DNA of 64,000 bases, from contig NC_087066.1 in NCBI RefSeq assembly GCF_963678635.1, positions 14,983,171 to 15,047,170 of the forward strand, given 5' to 3'. The stretch is from Symsagittifera roscoffensis. Its lineage: Eukaryota > Xenacoelomorpha > Acoela > Convolutidae. The notes beneath the pieces were generated by a model, which made no database searches, had not been told where the DNA came from, and was given only the letters and a program-made list of their open reading frames with translations. The translations under genes were made by a program, and so were the position numbers. The number at the start of each line of letters is the position of its first letter. The stretch's first letter is position 1. Below, piece by piece: positions 34,901 to 49,900 of this stretch.

Positions 34901-37900
34901 GGAACCAGTCTGCCCCAAATCCACTGCCATCGTGCGACACTTTTAGCTTCTGCAGATTCCCCAGGTGCTGACATTCGACCATATACTTGCCCCGGCTGAA
35001 ACGACAAATTCAAATTTAGTGACTTTTAAGATTTAAATAATTAACCAGATCTGCAATATAAAAGCAATAAAAAACCGAATAAAGCGAAATAGGTTTTTAG
35101 CCATGAAAAGTCATGTTCAAGTAATTGTTTTTGGATTTTACAGAATCCTGCATATAGTATAACTACGCCTGATGATGCTTTTTACAGAAGCCTTTTACTA
35201 CGTGAAAATATTAGTTTTATTTTTTAACAGGTTTCTTTTTTTAAATCGAATGATAATAAAACGACTACTTCTTAACAAAAACCACTACGTAAACTTACGT
35301 TGCCCGTTCGAAGTCGTCTTTGCCAGATTTATCCAATATGAAAGCAGTGGACTCTCCTCTGTCTCCTGACAACTGTACACACACATTTGCATCTGTGCCT
35401 GCCCCAGACACATCGCCAGTGTACACTTCCAGCGAATACTTCACTTCTGTGAATCAAAAATAGAATGTAAAATCAAGGTTAGTCAAGCAACATATAAAAG
35501 TGTTCCTATACGTTTAAAACATTTTAAAGCAGGTTTTCGCAGAAATTGTTTTTATCCACCTTATATGAAATATGTTCATCTCGGACTCCATGGCTTTCTT
35601 CGTTTTGGATTGGGTCAATTTTGACCCCAGCAGATTGGATGCGAAAGATAAGCTGCAAACCTTACATCTGCAGGCCAAAATGAACAAAATAGCGGCTCAC
35701 TTGCTACGTGAAAGCTGAGATAGGTTCTTTTTTTCTCGATAAGAACTAGAATTCATCAGTTTCATTTTCAGGCTGTGGATCTAGCATTTTTTCGAGAGTG
35801 GCCAAATTTCAAAAACCTAACGCCGAATAAGTTTTCCGAGCTTAACTTGCTGAAACTTTCATCGCAGCGAATTTGCGAAGAAACAGAGCAAAATACCGGG
35901 GTAAAATCCGGGCGGGTGTCGAACGCCTGAGGCTTGGCGTCAGCTTCAACCTCCCCTCCCCCCCCCCCGCCCATACTACTTTTCATTTTGCTTTTCACAA
36001 ATGTTAATGTTCACCTCTCAATGATAATGGCAGTAGTGAAACTATGCAAATCATTTAAATGGCAATTATGATGACGGCAAAAACTGCATTTGTAGCATTC
36101 AGGCCTCCATTTTAACCAAATGAAGCGATCCACAAAAAAGGGCAAGACTGATTAAACTCAATCTGATTTTTGAAATTTAGTGCATATGCCTTGTGAAATG
36201 ATAGCCAACAGACAGCTGGAAAAAAGTTAATGAACACAAGGAAATAGAAAAGAAAAAATGATTTGTTTTTTGAAAAAACTTCAATGTAACAACAGTTTCA
36301 AAGTAGAAAAAAATATGGCTTTACAGCTCTTTGAATTTCCAGAACAAATTATGCTTAATACTTTTTCCAGAATACTTTTTTTGATACACTCAATTTGAGG
36401 AAAGTGGATTAGTAGGTAAATTATTTGCTCCACTGGAAAATCTGAAAATTAAACTCCACTTTCAAAACTAGAATTCGTTCACGTTTTCGTGACCTTTACA
36501 CTTTCGTATCTGGAGAGTACAGCTTTCCTAACTTTTAGCAGATGAAATTTCATTGATCTCAAATGGTGCATATACACCTAGAAGCATCCATAAAAGTAAT
36601 CATTTGTATGATTTATTTCTGTAAAATATTTAAGGATTTTGAAACTTTTTCAGAAAAAAATCCTAACGACCTATGTAAGAGTTTGAATTGCGTTCATGGA
36701 CTCTTATTTAAAAAGACAATTGATTTTAGTTACAAAAACTGAAAGTAAACAAATCAGGCTGTGTACGCTAAGCAAAAAAAAACGAAGCGGACAGATATCA
36801 GACCGACAATTGAATTTTTCCAAGAAAAAAAAATATCAAGAGTACCAAAGATAATTATAATAGAAACCAAAAATCCAGTTGTTTTATTTGAATGTTCACG
36901 AAATTGAGCATGTCAGCACAATTATGAGGAGCACCTGATCAATGATTCAAGTGATTTTAATGAACAAGTTGTTAGCCTGAAAAGTCTATATTCCTATTTA
37001 GTGACGCTTGCTAGTCGCAAGCGTAAGTATCATATTGGAAACACCATATATTCAATTTAAATCATACTAAAGATCTTATTTTGATGTACACTAAAAATCT
37101 CAATGCGTACGCTAAACAAAAACCGGATAACTTAAAAGGCAGTTGAGATATTCCGAGCTTTGCTCTGATACGAACAGTGGTTAGGATAAACCATTTTATA
37201 GTGTTCCGACTGTTATATTGATTTTTAATCCAAGATTACGTACAGTAATGTCACAAAAAATGAACAAACCTGTTTGCAGTGTGCCATTATTTGTCAAATA
37301 CAAATCAGTAGCATACTTGGTTTAATGTGCAAAAAAAACTTTTCAGATAAAAAAAATCAAGTAAACAAATTTACTGATTAGTACGCCATACCTTCTTGCT
37401 GACTTGGAGCACTAGCCAACAATATAGCGGATGCAATGCTATTAAATTACCACAGCTAAATTACTGCGCAGCAAAATGCTACCAATTCCTTGAGAACTAA
37501 ATTATGCGGGCAGGGTTAGAAATAAAGCGAACACGTTTATTTAAACATTGGTTAGACTGTGTGACCTTTCGGAAATGCAAAATTTAAGCAAAAAAAACTC
37601 CAATAGCGATAGCCAATTGCTGGTCAAGTAGCACCAAAATTTCCAAGCACAACCATACAAAAACTAAGAAAAAAGGACAATTTNNNNNNNNNNNNNNNNN
37701 NNNNNNNNNNNNNNNNNNNNNNNNNNNNNNNNNNNNNNNNNNNNNNNNNNNNNNNNNNNNNNNNNNNNNNNNNNNNNNNNNNNNNNNNNNNNNNNNNNNN
37801 NNNNNNNNNNNNNNNNNNNNNNNNNNNNNNNNNNNNNNNNNNNNNNNNNNNNNNNNNNNNNNNNNNNNNNNNNNNNNNNNNNNCTAGTTTCATGAACACA

Positions 37901-40900
37901 TCCGCATCTGTGCCGGCCAGGGCTTCGATGCCAGTGTACACTGTCACTGAGTACTCTTTGACTGTAAAAAGAAGATAACGGATATGAGAAACAAAAGAGA
38001 TAGAAGCCAAAAACTTGGTTCGGACATGAAAAAGAAGTAGCCGTGTGTTATACATACTTGGTCAGATATAAACGTGGTCAGGTAAAAATCATGTCTAAAA
38101 TATTTAATTAAAAAGTTTCGGTTAGATGATACATGTATTTTTGTAATAAACTCAAGAATAGAAATCTCGAAACACGATTCTAGCTAGAACATTTTGATAA
38201 AAGTTCCTCATTTGATGCACTTTTAGCGATGTAAAAGAACCTAATTTTTTTTTTTAAAAAGCAGTAAGAGCGTCTTTTCGGTGTTTCAAGAGATCTGCGT
38301 GGAAATGAATCCACCATTTGCAAACATCAGACAATCATTCCTGCACAAAAATGATAAAAATTGTAATCCACCGACTTTTGGTCGGTTCGTCTCCTCCAGC
38401 AACCAGTGTTCTCTCAGTCTGTTTGTCATCTATTCCGTCTCCCAGCCACTCCCCACAGTAGAACACCGTCTCATCCCCATCACGATCGACCACAACCTAC
38501 ACAAAACACAGAAATGATACAAAAGACCAACCGACGAAGCTACAACTACTTGGCTTTGAAATCTCTTTTTGGACCAATGTAAGAGCAGTTTTAAAGAAAC
38601 AATACTATTGAACCTACTGATGAAAAAACGTTAAAAACATCAAAATAACACCTTAATTAGAATAGATTTTACAAAAAATGGACCAAACGTTGGCTTATTT
38701 TTCTATTACTGAAAATTCAACGCAATTGAGGTCAAATTGAGGTCAAGTCTCACAGTCAACTCAGCCTCACCTTCTCCAGGAACCATGCAGACTTGAACCC
38801 ACTTCCATCATGGGATATCTTCAGTTTTTCCAGTTTACCCAACTCCTTCATCTTCAGTTCAAAAGTGTCCTGCATGCCCCTTGAGAAACTGTCCTCTTCC
38901 CTTTCCAGTTCTATCTCCCCCGACTCCCCCTCCTCTCCCATTAGGGTCAGTTTGACCTGTGCTTCGGTGCCTGCTCCCGCCTCGTCCCCAGTGAACAGGG
39001 TTATTTTGTAGTCAATTCCTGGAAACAATAACAGATGATTATAGAAGAAAAACTTTGGAAAACCAACACCGTTGAATGTCCAGTATGTTTGCTTCCAACA
39101 AAAGCATTAATGAGAGTTAAATTTTTCCTTATGATAATTTTTTTTTTAAAAAGAGCAGAAACATACCATTTGCTTCATAATGAGCCTCTAGTTATAACTC
39201 ATTAAGGAAAGCAAATAATATCTCTTCATTTTAAGTCTAAAACTATGAGTTTAAGTCTTTTTTTATGAGACACATTGAATCAAAACAGTCGTGAGTTAGA
39301 GCAAAACTTCTCAAACGTTTGCTAAATCTAATCAATTACAACTATTAGATGCAGATGGATTTTACCTGGGACAGACTCTTGAGCTAGAAAAACAAATACA
39401 GCTAATCAGTGGTTTCAATCTGTGTTATGTGATTTAATAGTTCAGCCAATCAAAAAACTAAGTCTCCCTTTTCAAATCAGCAACGTTATCAAAATGAATG
39501 AATTTTTGAAAAAAATTCCCATAAAACTTGGAAAACCCAGGTCAGCCAAAAAATGCAAGGAATTGCCACTGCTTCCAAACTAAGAGAGCATATAATTTGC
39601 CTCCGGGTTTTTTTCTGAGAAGTTAATCCAGTCGCTATTTTGGCGACTAAGGATTGCCGTAAGTTGCTTGCTGATGTGATTTAAGCTTACCAAAGGCCGG
39701 CAACCAGAATAAGTAGGGGTTCTTTCTAGGTGATTTGAATGGGTGAATTACGGTGATGTGAACTGTTAAAAACAGCGGATACACAGGCTGGAGTGCTCAA
39801 CAGTTGTCAATTCCAGCAGAGGTGAATAATCAGACTATGAGGATATTTTTGGATACCTACCTTCGTTAGGAAATAAGATACGTTCGACTTTGGCATCATC
39901 TTTGCTGTCGGACAACCACTTGTTACACAGGAACTCAACCGACTCTCGTCCTTTTGTAATCACAATCTGAACGAAACAAAGACCGACATTCCAAAACAAG
40001 AAGAAAAAAACTATTTAATAACTTTATTCAGTCTGGAATGTGGGGAAATATGCAAGCAGACTATGCTTAGACAGGCCTGATAGCCTTTCAAACTTTTCCT
40101 TCCTATAATCTCAACTTCAGTTTCTTAATTTCAGCTTATAGCAGATAATATGCATACTTAGAGACATTATGGTTTCGACTTTCGAAGAAAATGACGGAAA
40201 ATTTGCGCTCGGGGTGTTTTTTTTCCACACAAATTTTAACCAGCAATTTTTGACACAATTTTTTTACATCATTCGAAAGCTACTGTTGACCTGAGCTCAA
40301 ATTTGAAAAGATATCTTTCATATGATTATTTTTCGTAGAGTTATGGGTGTTTAGAGATCGCCAATTTGGGATAATTAAAGCGCGATATATTTCGTGCTAT
40401 TTACGCGTAAGCGGAAACTTATTATCCGTACTCGAAATCGTTCCAAGTCGAATTGAGGGACGCTTTGGTCCATTTAAAATTTTTTATATGCAAAATATAT
40501 CATTTTGTACTTTACATAGCGTGTGGGAAGATACTTTTCAAAAAAACATCAAAAAATTGTTTTTTGAAAATTTTCAATTTTTTTGAAAATTTAATCAACT
40601 ATTTTATTTTAAATTTTCCAAAAAAATTAAAACGCAGTCAAAACAATCAAAACTTCGCCCTTATACGAGCAGTATTGTTTCCATTCTCAAGACAGAGATC
40701 GAAACAATATCGGAAATTTGAGTTCTTAAAATGGATTTTTTTTAAATGATTGTTTTTAAATTAGAGATTTTTTTTAAAAAATCATACCATATAAAGTACA
40801 GAGTGATAGATTTCGCTCCTAGTAACATAGCAATTACAGCAAACAGCCTGCTTCCACCAATTTGTAACAATTTCTAAGACGGATTAAATCTCCGCTCGCG

Positions 40901-43900
40901 CGTTAATAGCGCAAAATATATCGTGCGTTAATTGTCCCAAATTGGCCGAAATGGCAATCTTTAACCTCCCATAACTTTACGATCACAGGCGAACAAATGA
41001 TCACAGGTAAAATATCTTTTTTTAATTTGAGCTCAGGACAACAATAGCTTTCAGATGATCTAAAATCCGTCCAAAAATGGCTAGTTAAAAAATCAAAGTT
41101 TGTCTGAAGAAAAAAACCACCCCGAGCACAAATATTCCGTTCCGTCACTTTTTTCGAAAGTCGGAACAATAAAACTCATACCTTCTTTAGGAACCAGTCT
41201 GATCCGAATCCACTTCCATCATGCCACACTCGCACTTTCTCCAGTTTGCCTAACTTGGGGCACTCTATCTTGTAAACACTGTTCCTAAAACAAACAGAAA
41301 ATATGTACTAGGTTGGATGCTGCAATAAGAAGCTTTGACACTCTAATAGGCAAACAATCAAACAATGTAAATAACACGGTCGATTATTGTTAGTTTAAAC
41401 TAGAATCGCGAAAGCTCATCAATTGGCACGAAAAATACTGGGTTTTTCTTCAAAACATTTTCAAATCGAAGATTCCGGGAACAGTCAAAAATAATAATAA
41501 TAAAAAAACGATTTATTGAATTTTAAAAAATTATGCCTAGCAGAAGCACCCCGATATTTTTGTCAAAAAATGGAGCAGATTGGATTGATTTGTAAGCTGG
41601 TACGATTTTGGAAAAACACGACAATTTCTGGAACGATGGGATTAATACGCAATTCATCACTCACGAGTCTTTTTCGAAGTCATCTTTTCCGTCCGTATTC
41701 AAGTACTTCACACCCGAGTTGTTATCTTCGCCATAGATTTGGATGAACACATTTGCATCAGTACCAGCCCCATCCTCACTCCCAGTATACACTTTCACGT
41801 CATAAGAAGTTTCTAGAATAAAATTGCACTTTATAATATAGATTTATTTGAAAAAAATAGCATCAAATACGAGCAATTGCATTTACAAATTGGATTAAAA
41901 TGAATTTAAAAATCAGCGGGATAATCTGTTCAAAACTTATTAAAAAATCTGGAAATAAAAATTGCTCAAAATCGTTGAAACGTCTGATAAGTTCAAAATT
42001 CGTTCAAGATGATGATCATTATATATCAGACAGAAAAAATCTTCTAAGATGACTCTAAGCATCGGCGGATCTAGAATTTTCTCGAGGATTGGGGAGGGGA
42101 GCGGACTTTCAAAAAAAGTTTTTGAAAATTTAGTCTAGTTTTTTTTTAGGTCCAAATAATAGATTTTCCGAGCTCTCCCAAAACACTATGAAGGCCCCAT
42201 TTTGAGCAAAAAAATTGATTTAAAAAGAAAAAAAACTGGTCAAAAAACTTTTTTGGATAATTTTGAAAAGAATTGTTTTTTTCACCGCGCGCTCCACCTC
42301 AAAATTAGTATATGTAGGCGCCTTTGGAAAACATTTAGGGTTGTCCAGTCTAAAAATTGATGTCATAAAATAATACAAAGGGGGCCCTTTGGCTGGCGAG
42401 GAGGTAATGTTATAAGCAAACTAAATTGATGGCATTTCCTTCTCCTGAAAACGAAGTTCTTATTATCATGTCAACAAACGATTTGTCCCAGGTTGATGTT
42501 CGAAACAAGGCAAAGGCTTCAAATCAGTTTAAAAGTGAGAGAACCGGAAGAAAGGGAGAGGCGGGCAGTTGAGAGTAACTCTCTCCGTGAAGCAACCTAT
42601 TGTAAGAACTCTTTCAAGGCGACTCACCGGGGGGACTTGCATCTAGCATCTTGGACAATTTTTTATCCTCCATATCATCTGAGAGCCAGTCGTTGCAGTA
42701 GAACACAGACTGGGACACCTTTGGGGACCCACCAATGACCACGATCTGAAACATAAGGGCGATGATTGAAATTATATTACAATTAGTGTATAGTCGTAAT
42801 GACGGTAGAATTAAAAGTGCTCCTTGATAATCTAAAATCACTATTGCTCCATTTAGCAAATTTAAAAGAAAAAAATTGAGGTTTGACTGCGTAGTTTAAC
42901 TTCTTGTAAAGGACATTTTTGAAAATTTTGTGGTTATTATACCGTAAAAAAAAACGTTTTTCGCCGCATAAGAATGACAAGAAAAATAGCAAAGACCTAT
43001 AAAAATACACAACTGGACAAAACGGAAGCCTTCTAAGTGATAAAAGCTACATAGACTCAGATTTTCATAAATCTGCAAATTAAGTTCATATTTATGATAT
43101 GGATAGTTCACACACACCAAGAAAGGGTCCAATCAAATTACCTTTTCCAGGAACCAGGAAGAACACAATCCACTGCCGTCGTGCCACACCTTCAGTTTCT
43201 CCAGAGTTCCCAGGTTGGGAGACTGGACAATATAGCTTCCCTTGCTAAACACAAACAACCCAGCAATATTAATAGTAACAGTTGTTTTGTTCGATTTTCA
43301 CTGTCGGAATTAAGGGTACAAAACTTCGCCGACCATCCAAAGGTTATGGGAAAACAATTTTGTTGAACTGCTGGCTTCGGACATTTTGACGCAAATCTTT
43401 TATATATCTTTCTAATCTTAATGATACCTCGATAAATTTAAGTTTTATTCAAACCAGTTAACACTTAACAGCGCTAAAATAAAAATTTAAACTATTGCCT
43501 CAAACAAAAAAAATGGTTTTTAAAGACTTTTTTTCAAAGTCAGCAGGTTTTTAAATTGAAGAAAAAGCTGCTGAATTCATTGTTAATTGTTACAGGATTG
43601 CTTGTATTTCTGTCCAGCGGTGGCCCTGCTTGCTCTCAAGCAAGAAAGTTCAGATTATTATTGAAATCGCACAACTTTACCCAAGCAAATGATTTTCGGT
43701 AATGACATTTTTTCCGGGCTAATCAATGGAAAAACATCTACACGTGACTTTTCAATCAACCTGCAGGTTACACTAACCTGGCCCTTTCGAAATCATCTCC
43801 TGCTTTTTCCAGCAATTTGGTGCCAGATTTGCCCTTCTTTCCATACATGCAAATGAAGACATCTGCATCTGTGCCTGCGCCTTTCACTGAGCCAGTGTGC

Positions 43901-46900
43901 ACTGTCACCGAATACTTAAGGGCTACAAACACAAAGAAAGTGTGACTCGAAACTAAACTCAGTGGTTAGTAAAAAAGCAAAAAATTAAAGATTAAGCAAG
44001 GATAAACAGTTGTTGTGCAAGTAGCACAGAATGTTCCGATCATAGTCTTAAAAAAATAGAATTTATCTGTGTGGTGTGATAAAAAATCTGAACGAAAGAA
44101 TAAAAAATCGGCAAATGCGACAATCATAGTCAAATCGGCCAACTGAAAAACAGTTTGTATAGAAAAATGGCTAAAAAATATAAAATCAATTTTTGAAAAT
44201 TTCCTCAAAAATTTTTTCCAATTTTTTTTGCAGAAATTTTTTGAATATTTGAAAATTTTGATTCCCAAACTGGCGCTAAAAATTCCTGGCTCTTGAAGTT
44301 TTTGATTCCCAAATTAGCGCAAAAACTAACTGTACTCGAGTAAAACTAAGGTTTTACGGCTTAATTTAAGCTTAAATAGATTTTGTAAGCCTGCACGCTC
44401 ACCTTATTTGCCCAAAATTAGAGCAAAATCAAAAGTTTCAAACCTCTTTTTCTCGACACCGAGAAAAAAATTTTCCCTCATTTTATAATTATCATGGCTA
44501 AAATGCTTTAATATGACAAATCACTAGACCCCTTCCGATGATGATTTGTGGTACCAGATTTGCGTGGAAAAAAAAGTTAAACACACCTGAATGCAAAGTT
44601 CCTCCACATGTTTCAAATGTTCAGAACAAAAAGAGGCATTGCGTCAATCGTTTAACGTAAGTTTGAATTTAAACAATTTAGTTTTAATTACCGAGCGTTT
44701 TTGTTGCTTATTCGTTCCAACCTATCAAGAAAACTTTCAAGGCTAAAATTAGCTCAAACACTTGCGCATAATATACAAAAGGACTCATCTTTTCATTTTA
44801 ACTATAAAACATAGCCAACTAAAAGTTGGAAAAGAGTAATGAAAGCATGGAAACAGAAAAAAAAAATTGAAAAAACCTACTCAATTTTTTTTCAAGAACT
44901 TCAACTTTCGAATTTCAAAAAATATATATATACCTTTAAATCTTTTCGAATTTTACGAACAATTTCTGATTGGTGCTTTTTTGATAAATTTACCCCATTT
45001 TGGGAAAACTGGATCAATAGGTAAAGTTTTTATTTCGCTGGTAAGTCTAATTAAATTCCATTCTCGAAATTAGAAGTCTAGCGCTTTTTCGTGACCTTCA
45101 CAATTTTGCTGTTCGATAGAAGAATTTGTCTTATTTTTAACAAAAGAAAAGCATTGAATTTAAAAATAACTCAAAAGTCAAATTGCAAAAAATCAAAATT
45201 GAGCGTGAACAAATTTTAAGAACTTTTCCTGGAAAAGTAATCACCAAGAGCTATTTTAGAGTACTCGCTATGTTAATTGCTCTTCATAATTTAACCTAAC
45301 TTAACCAAAAAGGCTAAAAATCTGATACTGGTAAGAACTTTGCCCCCAGACAATCATTTGTCTGGCTGAACTCATGATAAAATGAAAAGTCTAGTTAGCC
45401 AATTTGAAACAACTCACGAGGGGTTGATTTGGATGCTCCTGCCAGGAGGGTTACTTCAGCTTTTTCTTCTCCCTCATCCTCCTCGTCCACCCCATCTGCC
45501 AGCCACTGACTGCAGTAGAACACAGTCTTCTCATCATTGTGCTCAACAACTACCTGAAAAAAACAACAGGGGCAAAATTAGAAAAGGTGCTAACTTTACA
45601 AATGTCGTTTTTTCAAAAGCATCAAACTCATTGGCACGCTGTGTATAATATATTGCATGTCAAAAAAACTGGCACAGAGGCGAAGCGATACAAAACAAAT
45701 GCTTGCGATACAAAACAAATGCCAAAAAGCGAAATAAAGAGTCTCAAACGAAATGTGAATAACTGAAATGAATTCTTTTGAGAAAATCGTAGGCTGAAAA
45801 ATAACAAATTTTTTTTATTTCAGTTGTTTTTAAGTCAATTACCTAAAACATGAGACGGATTCGGGCAACACAAACTCCATTTATTTCTCTTTCATTACCA
45901 ATAGATGGAAACGCTCAGAAAAAAAAATGGTAAAAAATCAAAAAGTTCCCAAATGTACTCAAAAACTTCGCTCAAAATCTTGCCACCAAACAACCTGCGT
46001 ATGTTAAAAAAAACTGATTATGAAACTCAGAAACTCAACAAGAAAAATTGCCACATACTAAAAGAGAAATGAAAATGAACGAAAATTTTTTTAAAAACCC
46101 AAAAGAATGAATGCTTAAGTTTTAAACAACAAGTCCCAAGTTTGAACCACTTACATCAACATATGAAATATGAACTTGATACTTAACGTTAAAAGAGCTG
46201 GATTACAACAAAAGATCTAACAAAAAAAAGAAAAAAACTGCCCGTAAAGGCAATAAAAAACGCTTCAAGTAAAAGCAAATTCAGTTTTTTTCTCAAAAAA
46301 TTCAGCCGGAGATTCTACGTACTCAAACAGTCCAGTCAAAATTGCAAAAAAAAAGAAAGCAAAACTGCAAGAAACGTATGAGTTTTTCTTCGAAAACTTT
46401 TGACAAATGAACACAATACGCTACGTCATCAACTTGAATCGATTTAAAATAACATTTCTCAATCCTAAAAGACACCAAAAAAAATGAACACTAAAACTTA
46501 TTCCACGCAATTTTAGATTAAACATAAATCAGAAATCTTGCATCCGAAAAAAAGCTAAAAACTTAATGCACATTTTTTTTCTTTCAATAAAAGTTTTTTC
46601 AAGCAGAAATTTGGCATATATAAAATACCAAGAAAACATATATTACTTTCACCCTTATGAATTTTTTTGAAATCAAGTGACAATTACTCCAAAAAAGTTA
46701 CAGAAAAAAACACTCGGCTAGTAAGCCAACAAAAATTGGGACGAATCATTAAGCCGACATAAAAATCAATTGATATCTGAAAATTTTCTGCGATCCAGAT
46801 ATTCACATAAAAAAACTATGTTTTCCTTGAAACGATTCAAAATTCTAAGCCGATACATCATAAGCCGAAATCATTTAGGGAATAAAGTTTTTGAGCGAAA

Positions 46901-49900
46901 AAATTATACGAAACCAAAGGCTAGTAAATTTACACAGAACAAAAGTAACTCAAGAGCTAAAAGCAACAAAACTGTGAATTGCGTACAGCAAAAAAAAACA
47001 TTTCTACAATTTGGCATCTAGGCCGACAAAACATAAGCAGATAAATAATAAGCCGACATTTTTTTTAAACGGAATATTTTCCGTTTGAAAAAAAACAGGT
47101 CCTGTCAGATTCGAACCCAGGACCTTTGCCGTCCCAAGCGTATTCATTAACAGCAGACCAAGCATGCCGGAGATGTCAAGAAATTTGAATTGATTATGAA
47201 CTGAACCTAAGTTTACCATTCCTAATTGACGATTCTGTGAACAAAGTTTTTAATTGAAAAATGTCTAGTACCCGATTGCAATACCCTTGCTGATCGCATG
47301 GGGCCAAAATAATTCAATCTTAACAGCTGTTTTTTCAATATTCCTCTAATTGGAAGATCAAACTTTTCTAGTTGGTTTGTAAAAATTTTAATTATAAATT
47401 TTTTTATTTTAAAAACTTGAAAAATTGCAACGCTTTTTCGCCCCTGTTTTGACATCAAAAATGTAGCACATGACATGCTAACATATTACTAAACATCCAT
47501 CAGAAAATGAAGGGAGTCGATCAATGAAACTTTAAAACTTTAAAGTCAAGAGCGAAAAAGTTTCAAACTTTGAGGGGTTGGGTTCAACCAAGCCACCAAA
47601 TTTTAGGGCGTTAGGTTCAACTGTGGTTCAACTAAGATTTTAAGACATAGCCGTCAAAAGGGCGGCATGATGATGTCTCTCACTTGGTGATTAAATAGTA
47701 GAAAAGTCCAGTTTACGAGGTTTCCGGTTAAACCACTTTTTGGGCACTTCTATGAACCTCAAATAACGCTTGTACGCCATCGAGTTTGTTGACTTACCAA
47801 ATTACTTTCAGCCTTGATTCTAATTCTAAAACATGAAAAAGTTGCAATATAGCCAACAAAAAATTGGAAAAGTGTGAATGAACTCGAGGAAACCAAAAAA
47901 GAAAGGAAATTTTAATAATTATTTTAAGAAACAATATCAACAAAGTCGAAGCGATGCTTCACAATACTTGCAATAATTCTCAATCTTTACATGGAATTTA
48001 AGCCGAAAGGTAGATTGGACGACAGCTACTTAGCCAAAAAAATTTCTCATAAAAATTATTGCTAGCAATAAAACATAATTTATCGGCCGGTGACTAAGCC
48101 GACAAAACTTGCACAGACGCCGCTTGTGACAAAAAACTCTGTCATAAAATTTTTTGAGCTGCAAAAAAATCAAAACTCGAAGTTCTCACTCTCAAATTCT
48201 GCCCACGCATAAAAGGAAAAAATATATCGCTCTCCAAGCGACACAACTTTAGACGATTAAGATGATGTAGATATTAGCAAAACCTTTAAGGCCGAATAAA
48301 CAAATTAAGCAGAAAAAGCAAAAAAAAACTAAAAAGAACTAAAGTCGGAGTTGATTTACAACCAACATAAACACAAATTTCGAACAGAACGAAAACTCAA
48401 ATGTAGACGAGCTCAAAAGGTCAGGTACCAAACTGACTAAATTTTCCCCTATTTTGAGATAATAGACTTTTTTGTATTTGTGTAACGTCATCATTAGTTT
48501 TGAGAAAAAAAATCGATTTTCAAAAAAAAATTCGTCTTAGTTCAGTTATTTTACCATCATGTAATTTTTCAACCCGCGAGTTCAGATATATCTTTCATGT
48601 TTTTTTTTTTTTGCGCCGAGCATGTGATTTTGCTATTTGCGAGCGTATTTCTTTTTCTTTTAGCAAATGAATAAGAATTTAACTTAAAAAAATAAAAAGT
48701 TATAATAAAAAAATGTTAAAACTTTTTACTGAAAAAAACGAAAAAAAAAATCCAAAATACGTATCTTCACTTCGTTCATTGACACTTGAACTTGCTCAAA
48801 TATCAGTGTCTTCATTTGATTCAATGGCACTTCAGTACAATCAAAATTCCGTGGTGTAATCTAACCTTGTCTAGAAACCAAGCCGAGTTGAACCCACTAC
48901 CATCATGAGATATCTTCAGTTTCTCCAGTGGACCCAACTCCTTCATCTTCAGGTTGAAAGAGTCCTTCTTTCCTCTTTCGAAGTTGTCTTTCAGTTTCTT
49001 GTCCAGTTTCATCTCTCCGGAATCTCCCGACTCCCCGAACAATGTTACGGTGACGTTCGCATCTGTGCCGGCGCCTGGCTCGTCGCCAGTGTATACAGTG
49101 AATTTGTAATCCACTTCTATACATTAAACAGTTAATTGAATAAAAACAACTTAATGAATTATGACTGAACGATAAAGAAATCGAATTTCAGCAAACTATT
49201 TTTCATTTGCTCTAGAGCATTTCATACCTTGGCAGAAGATTGAAAAAATTATTAGAAAAAAACTCTTGGCAGAACCGTATAATTTTTTAAACAAGGAAAA
49301 ATGCCCCCGGTAGAAAACGGGATTTATATCAGATCTGAAAGATACGATTCTTTAAATACAATTTGTTTCACTCCATGTGTAGCATATGATGTCATCTCAC
49401 CTTCGCTGAAACAAAAAAGCAATTACTTAGTTGAGTTATGAACACTTTGAGTTTCCAAAACAGTAAATTATACTTACTCTTCAGCGGACGATTCCTGGAA
49501 GTCTTCGTCGTAATCATCGTCAGCTGAAATAGTAATACCACACTCAGTACGTTAGACTCTCCAAATCAACGCATTGATTGAATTATTCATTGTTACGACC
49601 ACGTCACTAACTGACTGAAGAGAATTATAGCGTAGGCTTGCATTTTTCGCCCAATATTGGGTTTTTTAGCGGAAACTCGTAAGAGGTGGGGTCAAAAGTG
49701 GTATCATATAAAAACGCTATAGATCGTCGTCATTGTGAATTAAAAAACTTTTTAAAAAACCTTAAAAGTTGTCCCATTGTCGAGAAAAAATGGCCTGATT
49801 TCACAAATGACGGCACTATGAGAGAAAAAAACTCTCAATCTTTAGTTGCCAATTTGTTAGCAATATTGGTGACCTTGAACAAACTAATCAGTCAAACATG

